DNA of 64,000 nucleotides from CATQHQ01 sp965243805 (GTDB lineage Bacteria > Gemmatimonadota > Gemmatimonadetes > Longimicrobiales > Gaopeijiaceae): NCBI GenBank assembly GCA_965243805.1, contig OZ251577.1, forward strand, positions 2,480,001-2,544,000, read 5' to 3'. The notes below the pieces were generated by a model. The model did no database searches and had not been told where the DNA came from. It worked only from the letters and a program-made list of their open reading frames with translations. The first letter of the stretch is position 1. Each line of letters opens with the position of its first letter. Made by a program: the position numbers and the translations under genes. This document shows positions 34,371-42,530 of this stretch, piece by piece.

Positions 34371-36808
34371 GAGTCGGTTCCAGGGCGGGTGGAGCGATGG
34401 GCGAGCACGCGGCCGTCCGCGTCAGTCACCACCAGCGCGAGCGTCGCTTCTTCGTGCTCGTCGCCGGCAAGAACCAAGCTCACCGAACCGTCGTCGGCAA
34501 CCGGCTTGGGCGCGGCGACCACGGAGGGACCCGAAGCCGTTCCCAGGCGAAGGTCGGCGGTCACGGGCGGTCCGCCGCTGGTGCCGCTGGCTTTCACCTC
34601 GACGAAGCAACGCAGACGACGCCAAGTGATCGACTGGACGACGGCGGTGGGACCGGCTTGCGCTCGGCCGTCGCCGCGTTTCACAACGATGTCGGGGATC
34701 AGGCACTCCTGCAGGCTGACTCCACCGTGGGCGTAGGCGTCCCGCTTGCTGAAACAGGCGATCCCCGGCGGCGTGGCGAACCACTGGGCGGCGTTCCATC
34801 GCCACGGGAAGCGGAGGGCGTCGCCCGTCTTTGAGTCGCCGGAGACGGCGGCGCACCGGGCCCACTTGGAGGCGGTCAGGTGCTTCGGCAGGCTGACCAT
34901 GGGCAGTCCACCGGGCAGCCACAGCCATCCGTGGTCGGTGACGACGCGAACCGAGTGCCAACCAAGGTCCAGAAGGCCGGCGATCCGTTGAGAGAGGCGA
35001 ATGATCTCGGCCTCGACCGCCTGGGCGAAGGTGGCGGACTTGGTGGGGGCGGAGTCGACGTGGTCGTGGCCCACCTTGTCGATCTCGCCGGTCTCCATCC
35101 ATCCGCGAGCGTCGGCTTCGCCGGGCATCTCCAGGCTGTTGCCAGCGAAGACCTGATAGCCGCGCTGGGCAACAGCCTTGCGAAGATGTGCGGCGTCGGC
35201 GGGAAGAGGCTGGTCGTCGGCTTGCGCGCTGCCGTCTCGGCGGGGGGCACCCGGGCGGGGGACACCCGCTAGCACGGGCCGGAAGTTGGGTCCCAGCGCA
35301 CCTCCCGAGACTTGGTCGGCCACCGGCGCGACGGCGGGCTTGGCGGTGGCGGTTACAGTGGGAAGCGCGGCCCAGCGACGGCTGACCCGGGCCGTGCAGC
35401 CGTTCGCTTCCAGCCGCTCCGCCAGCCGTCGGCCCGCTTCGTAGCGTAGTCCGTCCACGAAGACGATGCATTCGTCAGCGGCCGCCTCGACGGTGGAGTC
35501 CACGACCGGGGACCGTTCCCACGCCGATTGGAATGCGGTGGCCGCGGACTCCATCCACGGCTCCAGCAGGTGGCGGACGACCTGGGCGACCAGCGTGACC
35601 AGCGGTTCGTCCAGGGATGCGGCCCGCGCCAACGCTTCCTGGGCAGCGGCGTCGGCTTGCCAGCCCCCGTTCGCGTAGTGGTCGGCGGCCTCCGAGGGGG
35701 TGCTTCCGCCTACGGGGGCGGTCGTGGCCTCGGCCAAGCGGGCCAGGGGCTCCAGAAGCTGGGCGACTGGGGAATGGCCTAGCGACGCCCACAGCCAATC
35801 GCGTCTGAACCCGTGTGCTTTCTCCAGCGCGAGGACGGCTTGGCGAGCATCGTTGGGCGGGTGCTTGGGGACGCTCGAGAGTGCTGTGCGCGCCTCGGTC
35901 TCCGCGTCGTCGTTCAGGTCGGGCCAGCGGTCCGGCTCCAGGGCGAATTCGTCTGGCGGACGGCTGCGTCGCAAGACCTCCACGACCCCCGCATGAATGC
36001 TCGGCGCCTCTGCGAATCGTTGCCACACGGCCATCCAGCGGTCCGTACTCCTTGCCAACTTGACGCCGGCCACCACGTCCACATCGTGCTCCGGGTCGAG
36101 CTCCAGTTCATTTCGGCAACGGCTGCAGAAGGCACTCCACGTGGCGCCCATTCGGCGGCGGGCGTCGTCGGCGTCGGCGATCCAGCGCAAAACGTCGCGT
36201 TCGAGGTCGCCGGCCAGCAGCCGATTGAAGTCGTCGGCGTCCAAGCGATGTCCCTCGAGTTGGGCGACTGGGAGCCGGGCCACTTCGGGCAACGCGCTTG
36301 TCAGTGCCTCCCCAGTCTCCGAGTCGCGTGCGACGTCCAGCCCCAGCCCCTTGTCGGTGTGCCGCATGAAGGCCCCTGGCGTCCACGGGCGTCCGTTGGG
36401 GTGGTGCCAAAGCGCCCCGCGGTACATGAGCTCGACCAGCGGCTTCACGTGATCGGGGCAGTCGGTGCCTGCTCGCAACTCCTCGCGCCTGACGCCTGGC
36501 AGGTAGAGGATGGGGACGGTTGGCGCGGAGGCGGTGGTTGCCGGGGAGGCGGTGCTTGGGCTCGTCGGCGCTGGCAGGGTGCCGTCCACCACGCATCGAA
36601 GCCATATCGCCGGGCCGGTGCCGGTGTCCGGGTCGTAGTCTCCCAGCACGAGCAGCTCCGGGGCCGCGTCGCGGAGGATGGACAGGAGGCCCCGCCATTC
36701 CTCCTTGGGGTCGGGCCACAGGATGGCGGCTGGAGGGGTCTGGCCGTCCGGCACGGCGCTGCGAGCGCGAAGGCTCTTGACGAGCCGGTCGGCGACGGTG
36801 GGGGTCAT
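34367..36808 (-). CDS. pglZ: BREX alkaline-phosphatase-fold protein PglZ (type B)
   Basis: This 813-residue protein has a helical N-terminal half and a C-terminal PglZ domain: ECIVFVDGLRYEAGRRLAERL, VRVVTDHGWLWLPGGLPMV and KRDAYAHGGVSLQECLIPDIVV, the metal-binding blocks of the phosphatase fold. The final 90 residues are a small beta domain. The overall form matches what is annotated as PglZ type B in type 1 BREX. The start overlaps the PIN gene stop (ATGA) and the stop overlaps brxL. Confidence 0.9.
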   Translation of the reverse strand: MTPTVADRLVKSLRARSAVPDGQTPPAAILWPDPKEEWRGLLSILRDAAPELLVLGDYDPDTGTGPAIWLRCVVDGTLPAPTSPSTASPATTASAPTVPILYLPGVRREELRAGTDCPDHVKPLVELMYRGALWHHPNGRPWTPGAFMRHTDKGLGLDVARDSETGEALTSALPEVARLPVAQLEGHRLDADDFNRLLAGDLERDVLRWIADADDARRRMGATWSAFCSRCRNELELDPEHDVDVVAGVKLARSTDRWMAVWQRFAEAPSIHAGVVEVLRRSRPPDEFALEPDRWPDLNDDAETEARTALSSVPKHPPNDARQAVLALEKAHGFRRDWLWASLGHSPVAQLLEPLARLAEATTAPVGGSTPSEAADHYANGGWQADAAAQEALARAASLDEPLVTLVAQVVRHLLEPWMESAATAFQSAWERSPVVDSTVEAAADECIVFVDGLRYEAGRRLAERLEANGCTARVSRRWAALPTVTATAKPAVAPVADQVSGGALGPNFRPVLAGVPRPGAPRRDGSAQADDQPLPADAAHLRKAVAQRGYQVFAGNSLEMPGEADARGWMETGEIDKVGHDHVDSAPTKSATFAQAVEAEIIRLSQRIAGLLDLGWHSVRVVTDHGWLWLPGGLPMVSLPKHLTASKWARCAAVSGDSKTGDALRFPWRWNAAQWFATPPGIACFSKRDAYAHGGVSLQECLIPDIVVKRGDGRAQAGPTAVVQSITWRRLRCFVEVKASGTSGGPPVTADLRLGTASGPSVVAAPKPVADDGSVSLVLAGDEHEEATLALVVTDADGRVLAHRSTRPGTDS

Positions 36809-37275
36809 GAGTTCATCGCAAGGCTGATCTGATCCGTGGTCGGCTTTGTGACGCGAAGCCCGTACACTGCTTTGCGGCCCGATAGCCCCAGCAACTGGCT
36901 ATCGTAGGTCTGTAGGCTGTCGCACTTGTGGACCAACGCCGTCGCAACAAATACCGCGTCGGTGGCGGTGAGTTTAGTCTTCCCTCGGAGTGTCTGTCTA
37001 ATCTCGCCCGCACGTCTCGCGATGGCAGCAGTGACCGGCTGCTGCAGCACATTGGGCCGGTCAAGAACATTGTGAAAGCGACGGGACACGGACGAGTCCT
37101 GGATCGCGTCCAACACTTCTGCTTGCACAAGAGTGCTGGTGATCATGTTGACGTGGCCTCCGTCAACCGCCTTCATCACATCACGTAGGGCAGTATGCTC
37201 TTCACCGGGCCGCTTCTCGGCAGCAAGGATGGCAATGAACACGCATGAGTCCCAGCAATACCTAGTCTTCCGCAT
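36805..37275 (-). CDS. PIN-domain nuclease (VapC-like)
   Basis: This 156-residue protein has all four acidic PIN residues: Asp9 (YCWDSCVFIA), Glu53 (QAEVLDAI), Asp106 (TATDAVFVA) and Asp125 (LQTYDSQLLG). It should be an RNase of the VapC type. Its first 14 bases overlap the upstream hypothetical gene and its stop overlaps pglZ, so it is translated as part of the BREX operon. No standard VapB-type antitoxin is visible; the upstream gene is the only candidate partner. Confidence 0.82.
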   Translation of the reverse strand: MRKTRYCWDSCVFIAILAAEKRPGEEHTALRDVMKAVDGGHVNMITSTLVQAEVLDAIQDSSVSRRFHNVLDRPNVLQQPVTAAIARRAGEIRQTLRGKTKLTATDAVFVATALVHKCDSLQTYDSQLLGLSGRKAVYGLRVTKPTTDQISLAMNS

Positions 37276-38050
37276 CTCGTATTGCGCGAATATAGGCCGC
37301 GCTCTCCATGCCGCCGGTAAGGTTCGGCACCGCGCCGAAGAGGTCCCTCAAGCGCGGTTGTTCGCCTTCGTGAGCCTCGATCTTACCGACCGCCACAAGG
37401 GCAGGAAAGGTTCCGGTGTCGTCATAGTCGATCTCACCGTGCACGGTCACGTAGCGGCCGATTGCTTCTTGGACTTGGTCGAACATGTTCTCGGGGAAAC
37501 GACAGGCTACCCGAGTGGGGCCCGACACAGGATACACGTAGAACTCCCTCTTCTCATGGATGTTTAGGGCTTTCACATGGCCGGACACGGACCCGAGGGA
37601 CCTGATCTCGCGCTTCCTCGCCTTCGCCGTTCGGCGCAACGTGTCGTGGCCGAGCCGATACGTCGCGCGTCCCTCGAACTCGATTGCTCGGTTTCCACGC
37701 CTCAGCGGCTTCTGGATACTGACAAAGGATCGTTGCGTCTTGGTGCTGAAGGGTGTATCGGCGATCCTGGATTCCTCCAGTGCCTGGATTCCGTGCTCGA
37801 AGTTCGCAGCGACCTCCTTTGCAGTCGAGTGGCCGTCGTCCTTCGATTCTGGCTGTATCTTCACGACGGCGCTGCCAAGCTCCAAGCCCACGAGACGATG
37901 GACGACGGCGACGGTGGAGCCGCTTTCTTCCTCCAGGCATCGCAGACAGTCCAACGTAGCCGACACCAAGTCGACGAAGTCTCGGGCGTCCACGGCATGG
38001 CCCGATCCCCGAGAGTCCACTAGGCGAAGCGAAAAAGCTCGCTCGGTCAC
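37262..38050 (-). CDS. hypothetical protein preceding the PIN nuclease
   Basis: This 262-residue protein starts at GTG 38050 with AAGGAC upstream. It is soluble and mixed alpha/beta (DFVDLVSATLDCLRCLEEE; VSGHVKALNIHEKREFYVYP; ENMFDQVQEAIGRYVTVHGE). No DNA-binding motif is obvious. Its 14-base overlap with the PIN gene resembles antitoxin-toxin pairs, so it may neutralise the nuclease; that is inference only. It is the first gene of the pglZ-brxL operon and follows a cluster of GAAATGC sites. Confidence 0.6.
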   Translation of the reverse strand: MTERAFSLRLVDSRGSGHAVDARDFVDLVSATLDCLRCLEEESGSTVAVVHRLVGLELGSAVVKIQPESKDDGHSTAKEVAANFEHGIQALEESRIADTPFSTKTQRSFVSIQKPLRRGNRAIEFEGRATYRLGHDTLRRTAKARKREIRSLGSVSGHVKALNIHEKREFYVYPVSGPTRVACRFPENMFDQVQEAIGRYVTVHGEIDYDDTGTFPALVAVGKIEAHEGEQPRLRDLFGAVPNLTGGMESAAYIRAIRDAED

Positions 38051-38463
38051 GTCACCTGCACCGTCCTTCCGTCACGTCAGCGTTCTCCGACATCCCCGAC
38101 CGGGCTTCCATGGGCAAGCTGGATATCTCCACTTCATCCAAGAGGTGAGAATCCCGAAGCCGGGTCGCAGGACGTCCACGGCCCGGTATGATGGGCTCAG
38201 CGGAATCGTGCGTCAAGGATGCCCGCGGTGAGCATTTCGCGGGCCTTCTGGCCGGAAATGCGCGGAAGGATCGGAAACCGCGAGTAATACCGGGGAACGG
38301 CGAGCCTTTTGGCGCAGAATTGCAAGTCGTTGATCTGCAACGATTTGCAGCAACACCGAAGGCCGCCGAAATCCCTCGCTCACCCCGAAATGCGCAGAAT
38401 GCGCCCGTCGTCCGAGCATTTCGGGCAGATTCCGGCAGATTCCAGGGGGAATTGCGCTGAAAT
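38051..38463. promoter_or_regulatory. upstream region of the PIN-pglZ-brxL operon with five GAAATGC sites and a hairpin
   Basis: This 413-bp gap has no convincing gene. The 7-mer GAAATGC occurs five times, on either strand, at about 38233, 38255, 38387, 38416 and 38459, three of them extended to GAAATGCGC(A/G)G. An inverted repeat TCGTTG-ATCTG-CAACGA lies at 38327-38343. The array precedes the GTG at 38050 and could hold operators. The ISL3 element inserted in the right-hand site. Confidence 0.4.
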
Positions 38464-38471
38464 GCGCAGAT
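38464..38471. repeat. 8-bp target-site duplication, left copy
   Basis: GCGCAGAT immediately abuts the left terminal inverted repeat of the ISL3 element; the identical 8 bases follow the right terminal repeat at 40462-40469. Confidence 0.9.
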
Positions 38472-38563
38472 GGCTCTTCCCCTGATATGGTGGACGTGAT
38501 AGGATTGGGGCTCGACGTCTCGACGAGGGGACGACTCCGAGTGACTGAACCAGGGGAGGACGG

Positions 38564-39811
38564 ATGGAGGAGCCGAAGTGGCTGAACAGCGTACTCGGGC
38601 TCGGGCACGAGTGGCTGGCGACCGAGGTTGTCGAGGACGCGGAACGCAAGGAGCTGCGGGTTCGGGTGGAGAGGCGGGCGGGCGCGGCGTTGCGGTGCCC
38701 GGAGTGCGGGCGTTCGTGCCGCCGATACGACACGCGGGAGCGGGAGTGGCGGAACCTGGACGCCTGGGGCTACAAGACGTTCTTCGTGTGCGGCGTGCCG
38801 AGGGTCGACTGTCCCGAGCACGGCGTGGCGACGTTGCCGGTGCCGTGGGCGGAGGGGCGGTCGAGGTACACGGCGGCGTTCGAGATGGAGGTCGTCGGCT
38901 GGTTGCGGGAGGCCAGCATCCGGGCGGTGGCGACGCGCATGAGGATGAGTTGGAACGCCGTGAGCGGGATCATGGAGCGGGCGGTGCGCCGAGGGCTGGC
39001 GCGCAGGCGCATGGAGCCGGTGCGGCGGCTGAGCGTGGACGAGACGTCGTTCAAGCGGCGCCACCGGTACGTGACGGTGGTGTCGGACCCGGACACGGGG
39101 CGGGTGCTGCACGTGGCGGAGGGGCGGAGCCGGGAGTCGCTGGAGTCGTTCTACCGGCGGATGGGCAAGGAGCGGCTGGCGACGGTTCAGAGCGTGTCGA
39201 TGGACATGTGGCGGCCGTACGTGGCGGCGACGCGGGCATGGGTTCCCGAAGCGGAGCGGAAGACGGCGTTCGACCGCTTCCACGTGGCGAAGCACCTGGG
39301 CGACGCGGTGGACAAGGTGCGGCGAGCGGAGCATCGGGAGTTGCTGGCCGAAGGCAACGCCGTGCTGGCGAGGACGCGCTACAAGTGGCTGGCGGGGCGC
39401 GCGAAGATGACGCACGCGGAGAAGCTGGCGTTCGCGGCGTTGCGCAAGAGCGTGGACCGGACGGCGCGGGCGTGGGCGGTGAAGGAGGCGGCCTCGAAGC
39501 TGTGGGGCTACCGGAGCCGGGGCTGGGCCGAGACGGCGTGGCTTCACTGGCTGCAATGGGCGTCGCGCACGGGGCTCGCCCCCGTCGTCAAGGTCGCGCA
39601 GATGGTGCGGGCCCACCTGTGGGGGATCGTCAACGCGGTCGTGTTGCGGGCGACCAATGGCCCGGCCGAGGGGATCAACAGCAGGATCCAGATGGTCAAG
39701 GCCCGGAGCCGGGGCTTCCGCAATCACGACCGGTTCGCTGCCGCGATCCTCTTCCACCTCGGCGGCCTCGACCTCCGTCCTCGGCCAGCCGAAGGCCGCC
39801 GGGCAGGGTAG
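38564..39811 (+). CDS. ISL3-family transposase
   Basis: This 415-residue protein has an N-terminal zinc-binding region (RCPECGRSCRRYD), the HTH-like RAVATRMRMSWNAVSGIMER, and the DDE transposase core (RRLSVDETSFKRRHRYVTVV; SVSMDMWRPY; FDRFHVAKHLGDAVDKVRR; ATNGPAEGINSRIQMVKARSRGFRNHDRF). This is the ISL3 order, at normal length and with no frameshift, so it may be active. It reads opposite to the flanking defense genes. Confidence 0.95.
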   Translation: MEEPKWLNSVLGLGHEWLATEVVEDAERKELRVRVERRAGAALRCPECGRSCRRYDTREREWRNLDAWGYKTFFVCGVPRVDCPEHGVATLPVPWAEGRSRYTAAFEMEVVGWLREASIRAVATRMRMSWNAVSGIMERAVRRGLARRRMEPVRRLSVDETSFKRRHRYVTVVSDPDTGRVLHVAEGRSRESLESFYRRMGKERLATVQSVSMDMWRPYVAATRAWVPEAERKTAFDRFHVAKHLGDAVDKVRRAEHRELLAEGNAVLARTRYKWLAGRAKMTHAEKLAFAALRKSVDRTARAWAVKEAASKLWGYRSRGWAETAWLHWLQWASRTGLAPVVKVAQMVRAHLWGIVNAVVLRATNGPAEGINSRIQMVKARSRGFRNHDRFAAAILFHLGGLDLRPRPAEGRRAG

Positions 39812-39936
39812 CAGCGCCAGCCTGGGCGCTCCCAAGCGAACACGACTTCCCGCGCGTCGTCGCCGGGTCGCCGCACCGTCGGTCTCCACGGCAACGTCTG
39901 GCGTCGACTTGGTTGCGTGCACCCAAGAACGCCTCC

Positions 39937-40050
39937 TCAGAGGTAGGCGACGACGACGAAGTTCTCGGCGGTGCGGCATCCGCGGGTGCGCACCTCGGCC
40001 GCCTGCACGAGCGAGTTCATTGCCTCGAGCATCCCGTTGCCGATCCGGGC
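39937..40050 (-). pseudogene. C-terminal remnant of a second ISL3-type transposase
   Basis: On the minus strand the residues GNGMLEAMNSLVQAAEVRTR and then GCRTAENFVVVAYL, followed by a stop, match the end of another ISL3 transposase subgroup. It lies inside the complete element, opposite to its own transposase. The rest of that gene is missing. It is probably older IS debris carried as passenger. Confidence 0.6.
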
Positions 40051-40131
40051 GGCCCTCGCCCCGGCTGGGTCCGGTCGATGTCGGACCTGCGGGCAGGCGT
40101 GGGAAGGCGAAGCGCCTCCTCCCTGATGGCT

Positions 40132-40434
40132 CGCAGTTCGCACTGGACTCGCCATTGCTGGACGGGCGTTGTGCTCGGAGCGAGCGGCGGGTCGCCGGCA
40201 AGCTTCCCTGGCACGAATGCCGACGCTGCGGCAGCGCCTGACGCCCGAAGGTCGCCGCACAGCGTCGGGCGCCCTCGACGGACCCCAGCTCATCTTGCAT
40301 CGGCGAGAAGCCCCGAGAACTTCCCGAAGCTCCCCCGAGGGCGCAGTTCGCACTGAATTCGCCAAGTCTGGACGGGCGTTGTGCTCCGAGCAACCTGCGG
40401 GTCGCCAGCAAGCCTCCCTGGCACGGATGCCGAC
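40132..40434. repeat. two imperfect direct repeats of about 93 bp inside the IS right end
   Basis: Copies at about 40132-40224 and 40342-40434 both begin CGCAGTTCGCACTG and contain GGACGGGCGTTGTGCTC and CCTGGCACG(A/G)ATGCCGAC. The second abuts the right inverted repeat; the first does not. They lie in the non-coding part of the IS, where no intact gene was found. Confidence 0.75.
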
Positions 40435-40461
40435 CCAATCCACCATATCAAGTGAAGAGCC

Positions 40462-40469
40462 GCGCAGAT
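40462..40469. repeat. 8-bp target-site duplication, right copy
   Basis: GCGCAGAT follows directly after the right terminal inverted repeat and matches 38464-38471 exactly. Confidence 0.9.
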
Positions 40470-40494
40470 TGGAGGAATGTTGCCGCTGGCCGTT

Positions 40495-41250
40495 TCATGG
40501 GCGGTTCTCCAAGCCGCCGCAGTACATGTACTCGGCTGCCCTCCCGTGTCCGTTGATCTGGACCTGCCCTTCAGCAACGAGTTCACGGATGAGGCGATAG
40601 ACTTGGTGTCGGTCGAACCCCGTGATGCTACGGACATCACGGTTCACCAAGGGGTCGCCTCTGGCGGTGCGGAATCGAATCGCGCTCAGTACCCTCGCTT
40701 TCGCGATCTTCCACTCCGACCGCGTGTTCTCTGTCGCGCCCGCGGGGGCTGCGGAGTAGTCGGTGTCGCTGGCTTCGACGCCCGGTTGGAAGAAGACATG
40801 TCCCCGCACAGTGCCGGTCAGCGGCCTGCAATCCTTGCCAACGCGAATCAGCCCCTTGCCCGACGTATCCGTGTACGGCGGCATGCCGGGATGGACATGC
40901 ATCGCGACGACCCGCCCAGTCCCCTCGGGCACTTCAAGTTCGTCGAACACTGGCGTCAGCTTGGGATCCGTTCGGTCGTATATCGCCTGCCGAAGCCGAT
41001 TCACGTCGACGCTTGGCGGCACGCCGACCACGGCGTTGGCACGTCCGATCAAGTCGTCGGCGACGCCGAACACGATCGTGCCTCCTCCGCCGTTGGCCAT
41101 GCATACCGCCCATTCGACGGCCTTGGTCAGAGCGGCCCGGTCGTCCCGGCCCCACTCCTTGAAGTCGACGTCCTGTCCTTCCAGTTCGTCTGCGGAACAG
41201 TCATCCAGGCGGTCGAGAAGCTCCCCCACCTCGGCTCGAGTCTTCGGCAT
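40495..41250 (-). CDS. short AlbA_2 (Schlafen-like) protein with C-terminal winged helix
   Basis: This 251-residue protein has an AlbA_2 domain: GQDVDFKEWGRDDRAALTKA, then CMANGGGGTIVFGVADDLIG, and a later GKGLIRVGKDCRPLTG. Its last 60 residues look like a winged helix (NRDVRSITGFDRHQVYRLIR, then ELVAEGQVQING). It lacks the GHKL-like middle of its longer neighbour. The start overlaps the stop of that neighbour (TAATG). It may be a regulator or accessory DNA/RNA-binding factor. It ends 25 bp from the IS insertion and appears complete. Confidence 0.75.
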   Translation of the reverse strand: MPKTRAEVGELLDRLDDCSADELEGQDVDFKEWGRDDRAALTKAVEWAVCMANGGGGTIVFGVADDLIGRANAVVGVPPSVDVNRLRQAIYDRTDPKLTPVFDELEVPEGTGRVVAMHVHPGMPPYTDTSGKGLIRVGKDCRPLTGTVRGHVFFQPGVEASDTDYSAAPAGATENTRSEWKIAKARVLSAIRFRTARGDPLVNRDVRSITGFDRHQVYRLIRELVAEGQVQINGHGRAAEYMYCGGLENRP

Positions 41251-42530
41251 TACTGCTCGGCCTCCTCGCTTGCCTCCTCCCCGCTCGCCGCGAAGATCGT
41301 CAGGCGGAGCTCGTCGCCGAAGAGTTCGTAGACGGGTTGCTTGCCGGAGAGGCGGCGGCTGCGGGTCAGGATGGCGGGGACGCCTTCGCCTCGGCGGTCC
41401 ATGAGGGTGAGGCGCGGCGTCTCGATCTCGTCGGGGATGGGACAGCGGTCCAGGAGGTTGGTGAGGGCCAGGTTGCGCGTGCTCTGCTTGTAGGGCAGGT
41501 CGTCAATCGTCATGGCGTTGACTAGCGCGCCGGGCGAATAGAGCTCGATGCGGTCGGTGAACATCTTGAGGCGGACCTTGGAGCCCCGGATGGCGTAGTC
41601 CCGGTGGGCGACGGCGTTGACGACGGCCTCGAAGACGGCGGTCAGGTCGTACTGGGGAAAGTCCTCGCGGCCCAGCGTCTTGGTCGCCTCCAGGCGCTGG
41701 TTGCGGGCGACGAAACGGCAGGCGTAGGCGATCTGCTCGTCCAGCGGTCCGTCGTTGTCCTTGGCGTCGAGCTGGTAGCGACGGGAGCTCAGCGCGTCGC
41801 CCACATCGACGCCCCGGTACGCTACGGACTGAATGAACGCTTGGGGAAGCCACTGCTGCGGCATCCGCGTGCCCATGAGCACGCCCGCCACTGTGGGCCG
41901 AAGCTGGCCGGACTCGTCTTCGCGCACCATGTCCAGCTTGCGCAGCATGGTTGTGCGGTCCTCGTCGGCGACGGAGCCTCGGAAACGGTCCACCAGGCGA
42001 GGGTCGAAGTCGTCCAACGAGGCGTCGGCGACCACCTGTCGATCGAAGCGGCCTTGATGCGGGGGCGTGCGTTGCTCGAAGAGGCGGCCCAGGTAGGCGG
42101 TGGACATCTGGCGCTTCGAGCTTCCGACACGCAGCAGGAACCCGCCCGGGCTTTGGTGCACGAAGAAGCTCTTGGGGACTTCGACCTTGAGGACCAGTCC
42201 GCCTTGCTCCTGCCCCTCGTCGGGAAGCTCGACTCTCTCGATGATCGGCAGCACCGAAGGCTCGATGGAGTCGTGTGCGACCTCGGACACGTACGCCTCC
42301 ACTGCGTCGAGCAGGCCCAGCGGAATGCCTGTGACTTGGCGGGTCTTGTCGGAGACGCCCAGCACCAGAACGCCTCCGTCGGCGTTGGCGAAGGCGGCGA
42401 GTTCGTCGGCCAGCTGCTTGCGGTCGGGTCCCTTGACGCGCTTCCCGGCGAAGACGGCTTCCTTGAGCTCCAGGTAGCTGTCCTCGCCCAGGCGAATCTT
42501 GCGGAGCAGTTCGGCTGGGGAGTCAAGCAT
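41250..42530 (-). CDS. AlbA_2/Schlafen-like ATP-binding protein
   Basis: This 426-residue paralogue of the gene at 28800-30479 shows LGEDSYLELKEAVFAGKRV, DELAAFANADGGVLVLGVSD, FVHQSPGGFLLRVGSSKR, VFEAVVNAVAHRDYAIRGSK, FTDRIELYSPGALVNAM and MDRRGEGVPAILTRS. The domain order is AlbA_2, linker, GHKL-type ATP-binding fold. It lacks the Ig-like tail of its paralogue. The start overlaps the end of pglX copy 1 by 8 bases and the stop overlaps the next gene, so all three are co-translated. The role in defense is unproven. Confidence 0.8.
   Translation of the reverse strand: MLDSPAELLRKIRLGEDSYLELKEAVFAGKRVKGPDRKQLADELAAFANADGGVLVLGVSDKTRQVTGIPLGLLDAVEAYVSEVAHDSIEPSVLPIIERVELPDEGQEQGGLVLKVEVPKSFFVHQSPGGFLLRVGSSKRQMSTAYLGRLFEQRTPPHQGRFDRQVVADASLDDFDPRLVDRFRGSVADEDRTTMLRKLDMVREDESGQLRPTVAGVLMGTRMPQQWLPQAFIQSVAYRGVDVGDALSSRRYQLDAKDNDGPLDEQIAYACRFVARNQRLEATKTLGREDFPQYDLTAVFEAVVNAVAHRDYAIRGSKVRLKMFTDRIELYSPGALVNAMTIDDLPYKQSTRNLALTNLLDRCPIPDEIETPRLTLMDRRGEGVPAILTRSRRLSGKQPVYELFGDELRLTIFAASGEEASEEAEQ

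Larger units (their letters stand above)
38472..40461. mobile_element. ISL3-family insertion sequence, 1990 bp
   Basis: The element is bounded by 23-bp terminal inverted repeats: GGCTCTTCCCCTGATATGGT at 38472 onward and, read on the minus strand from 40461, GGCTCTTCACTTGATATGGT; 21 of 23 bases match. A perfect 8-bp duplication GCGCAGAT flanks it, the length expected for ISL3. It carries one transposase gene and about 630 bp of passenger DNA on the right. The intact duplication suggests a fairly recent insertion. It splits the BREX island between the pglX1/AlbA_2 genes and the PIN-pglZ-brxL operon. Confidence 0.92.

Noticed and set aside
38213..40438. A 741-codon open frame on the minus strand across the IS element.
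   Set aside because: It is the antisense shadow of the transposase, crosses the IS boundary and has Arg/His/Pro-rich composition with no recognisable domain.
39937..40446. A 169-codon minus-strand gene in the right part of the IS.
   Set aside because: Only its last 37 residues resemble a protein family (ISL3 transposase end); the rest is a translation of the 93-bp direct repeats.
40495..41250. The short AlbA_2 gene as an IS-truncated version of its neighbour.
   Set aside because: It has its own winged-helix C-terminus and a natural stop 25 bp before the IS, so it is a complete, different architecture.
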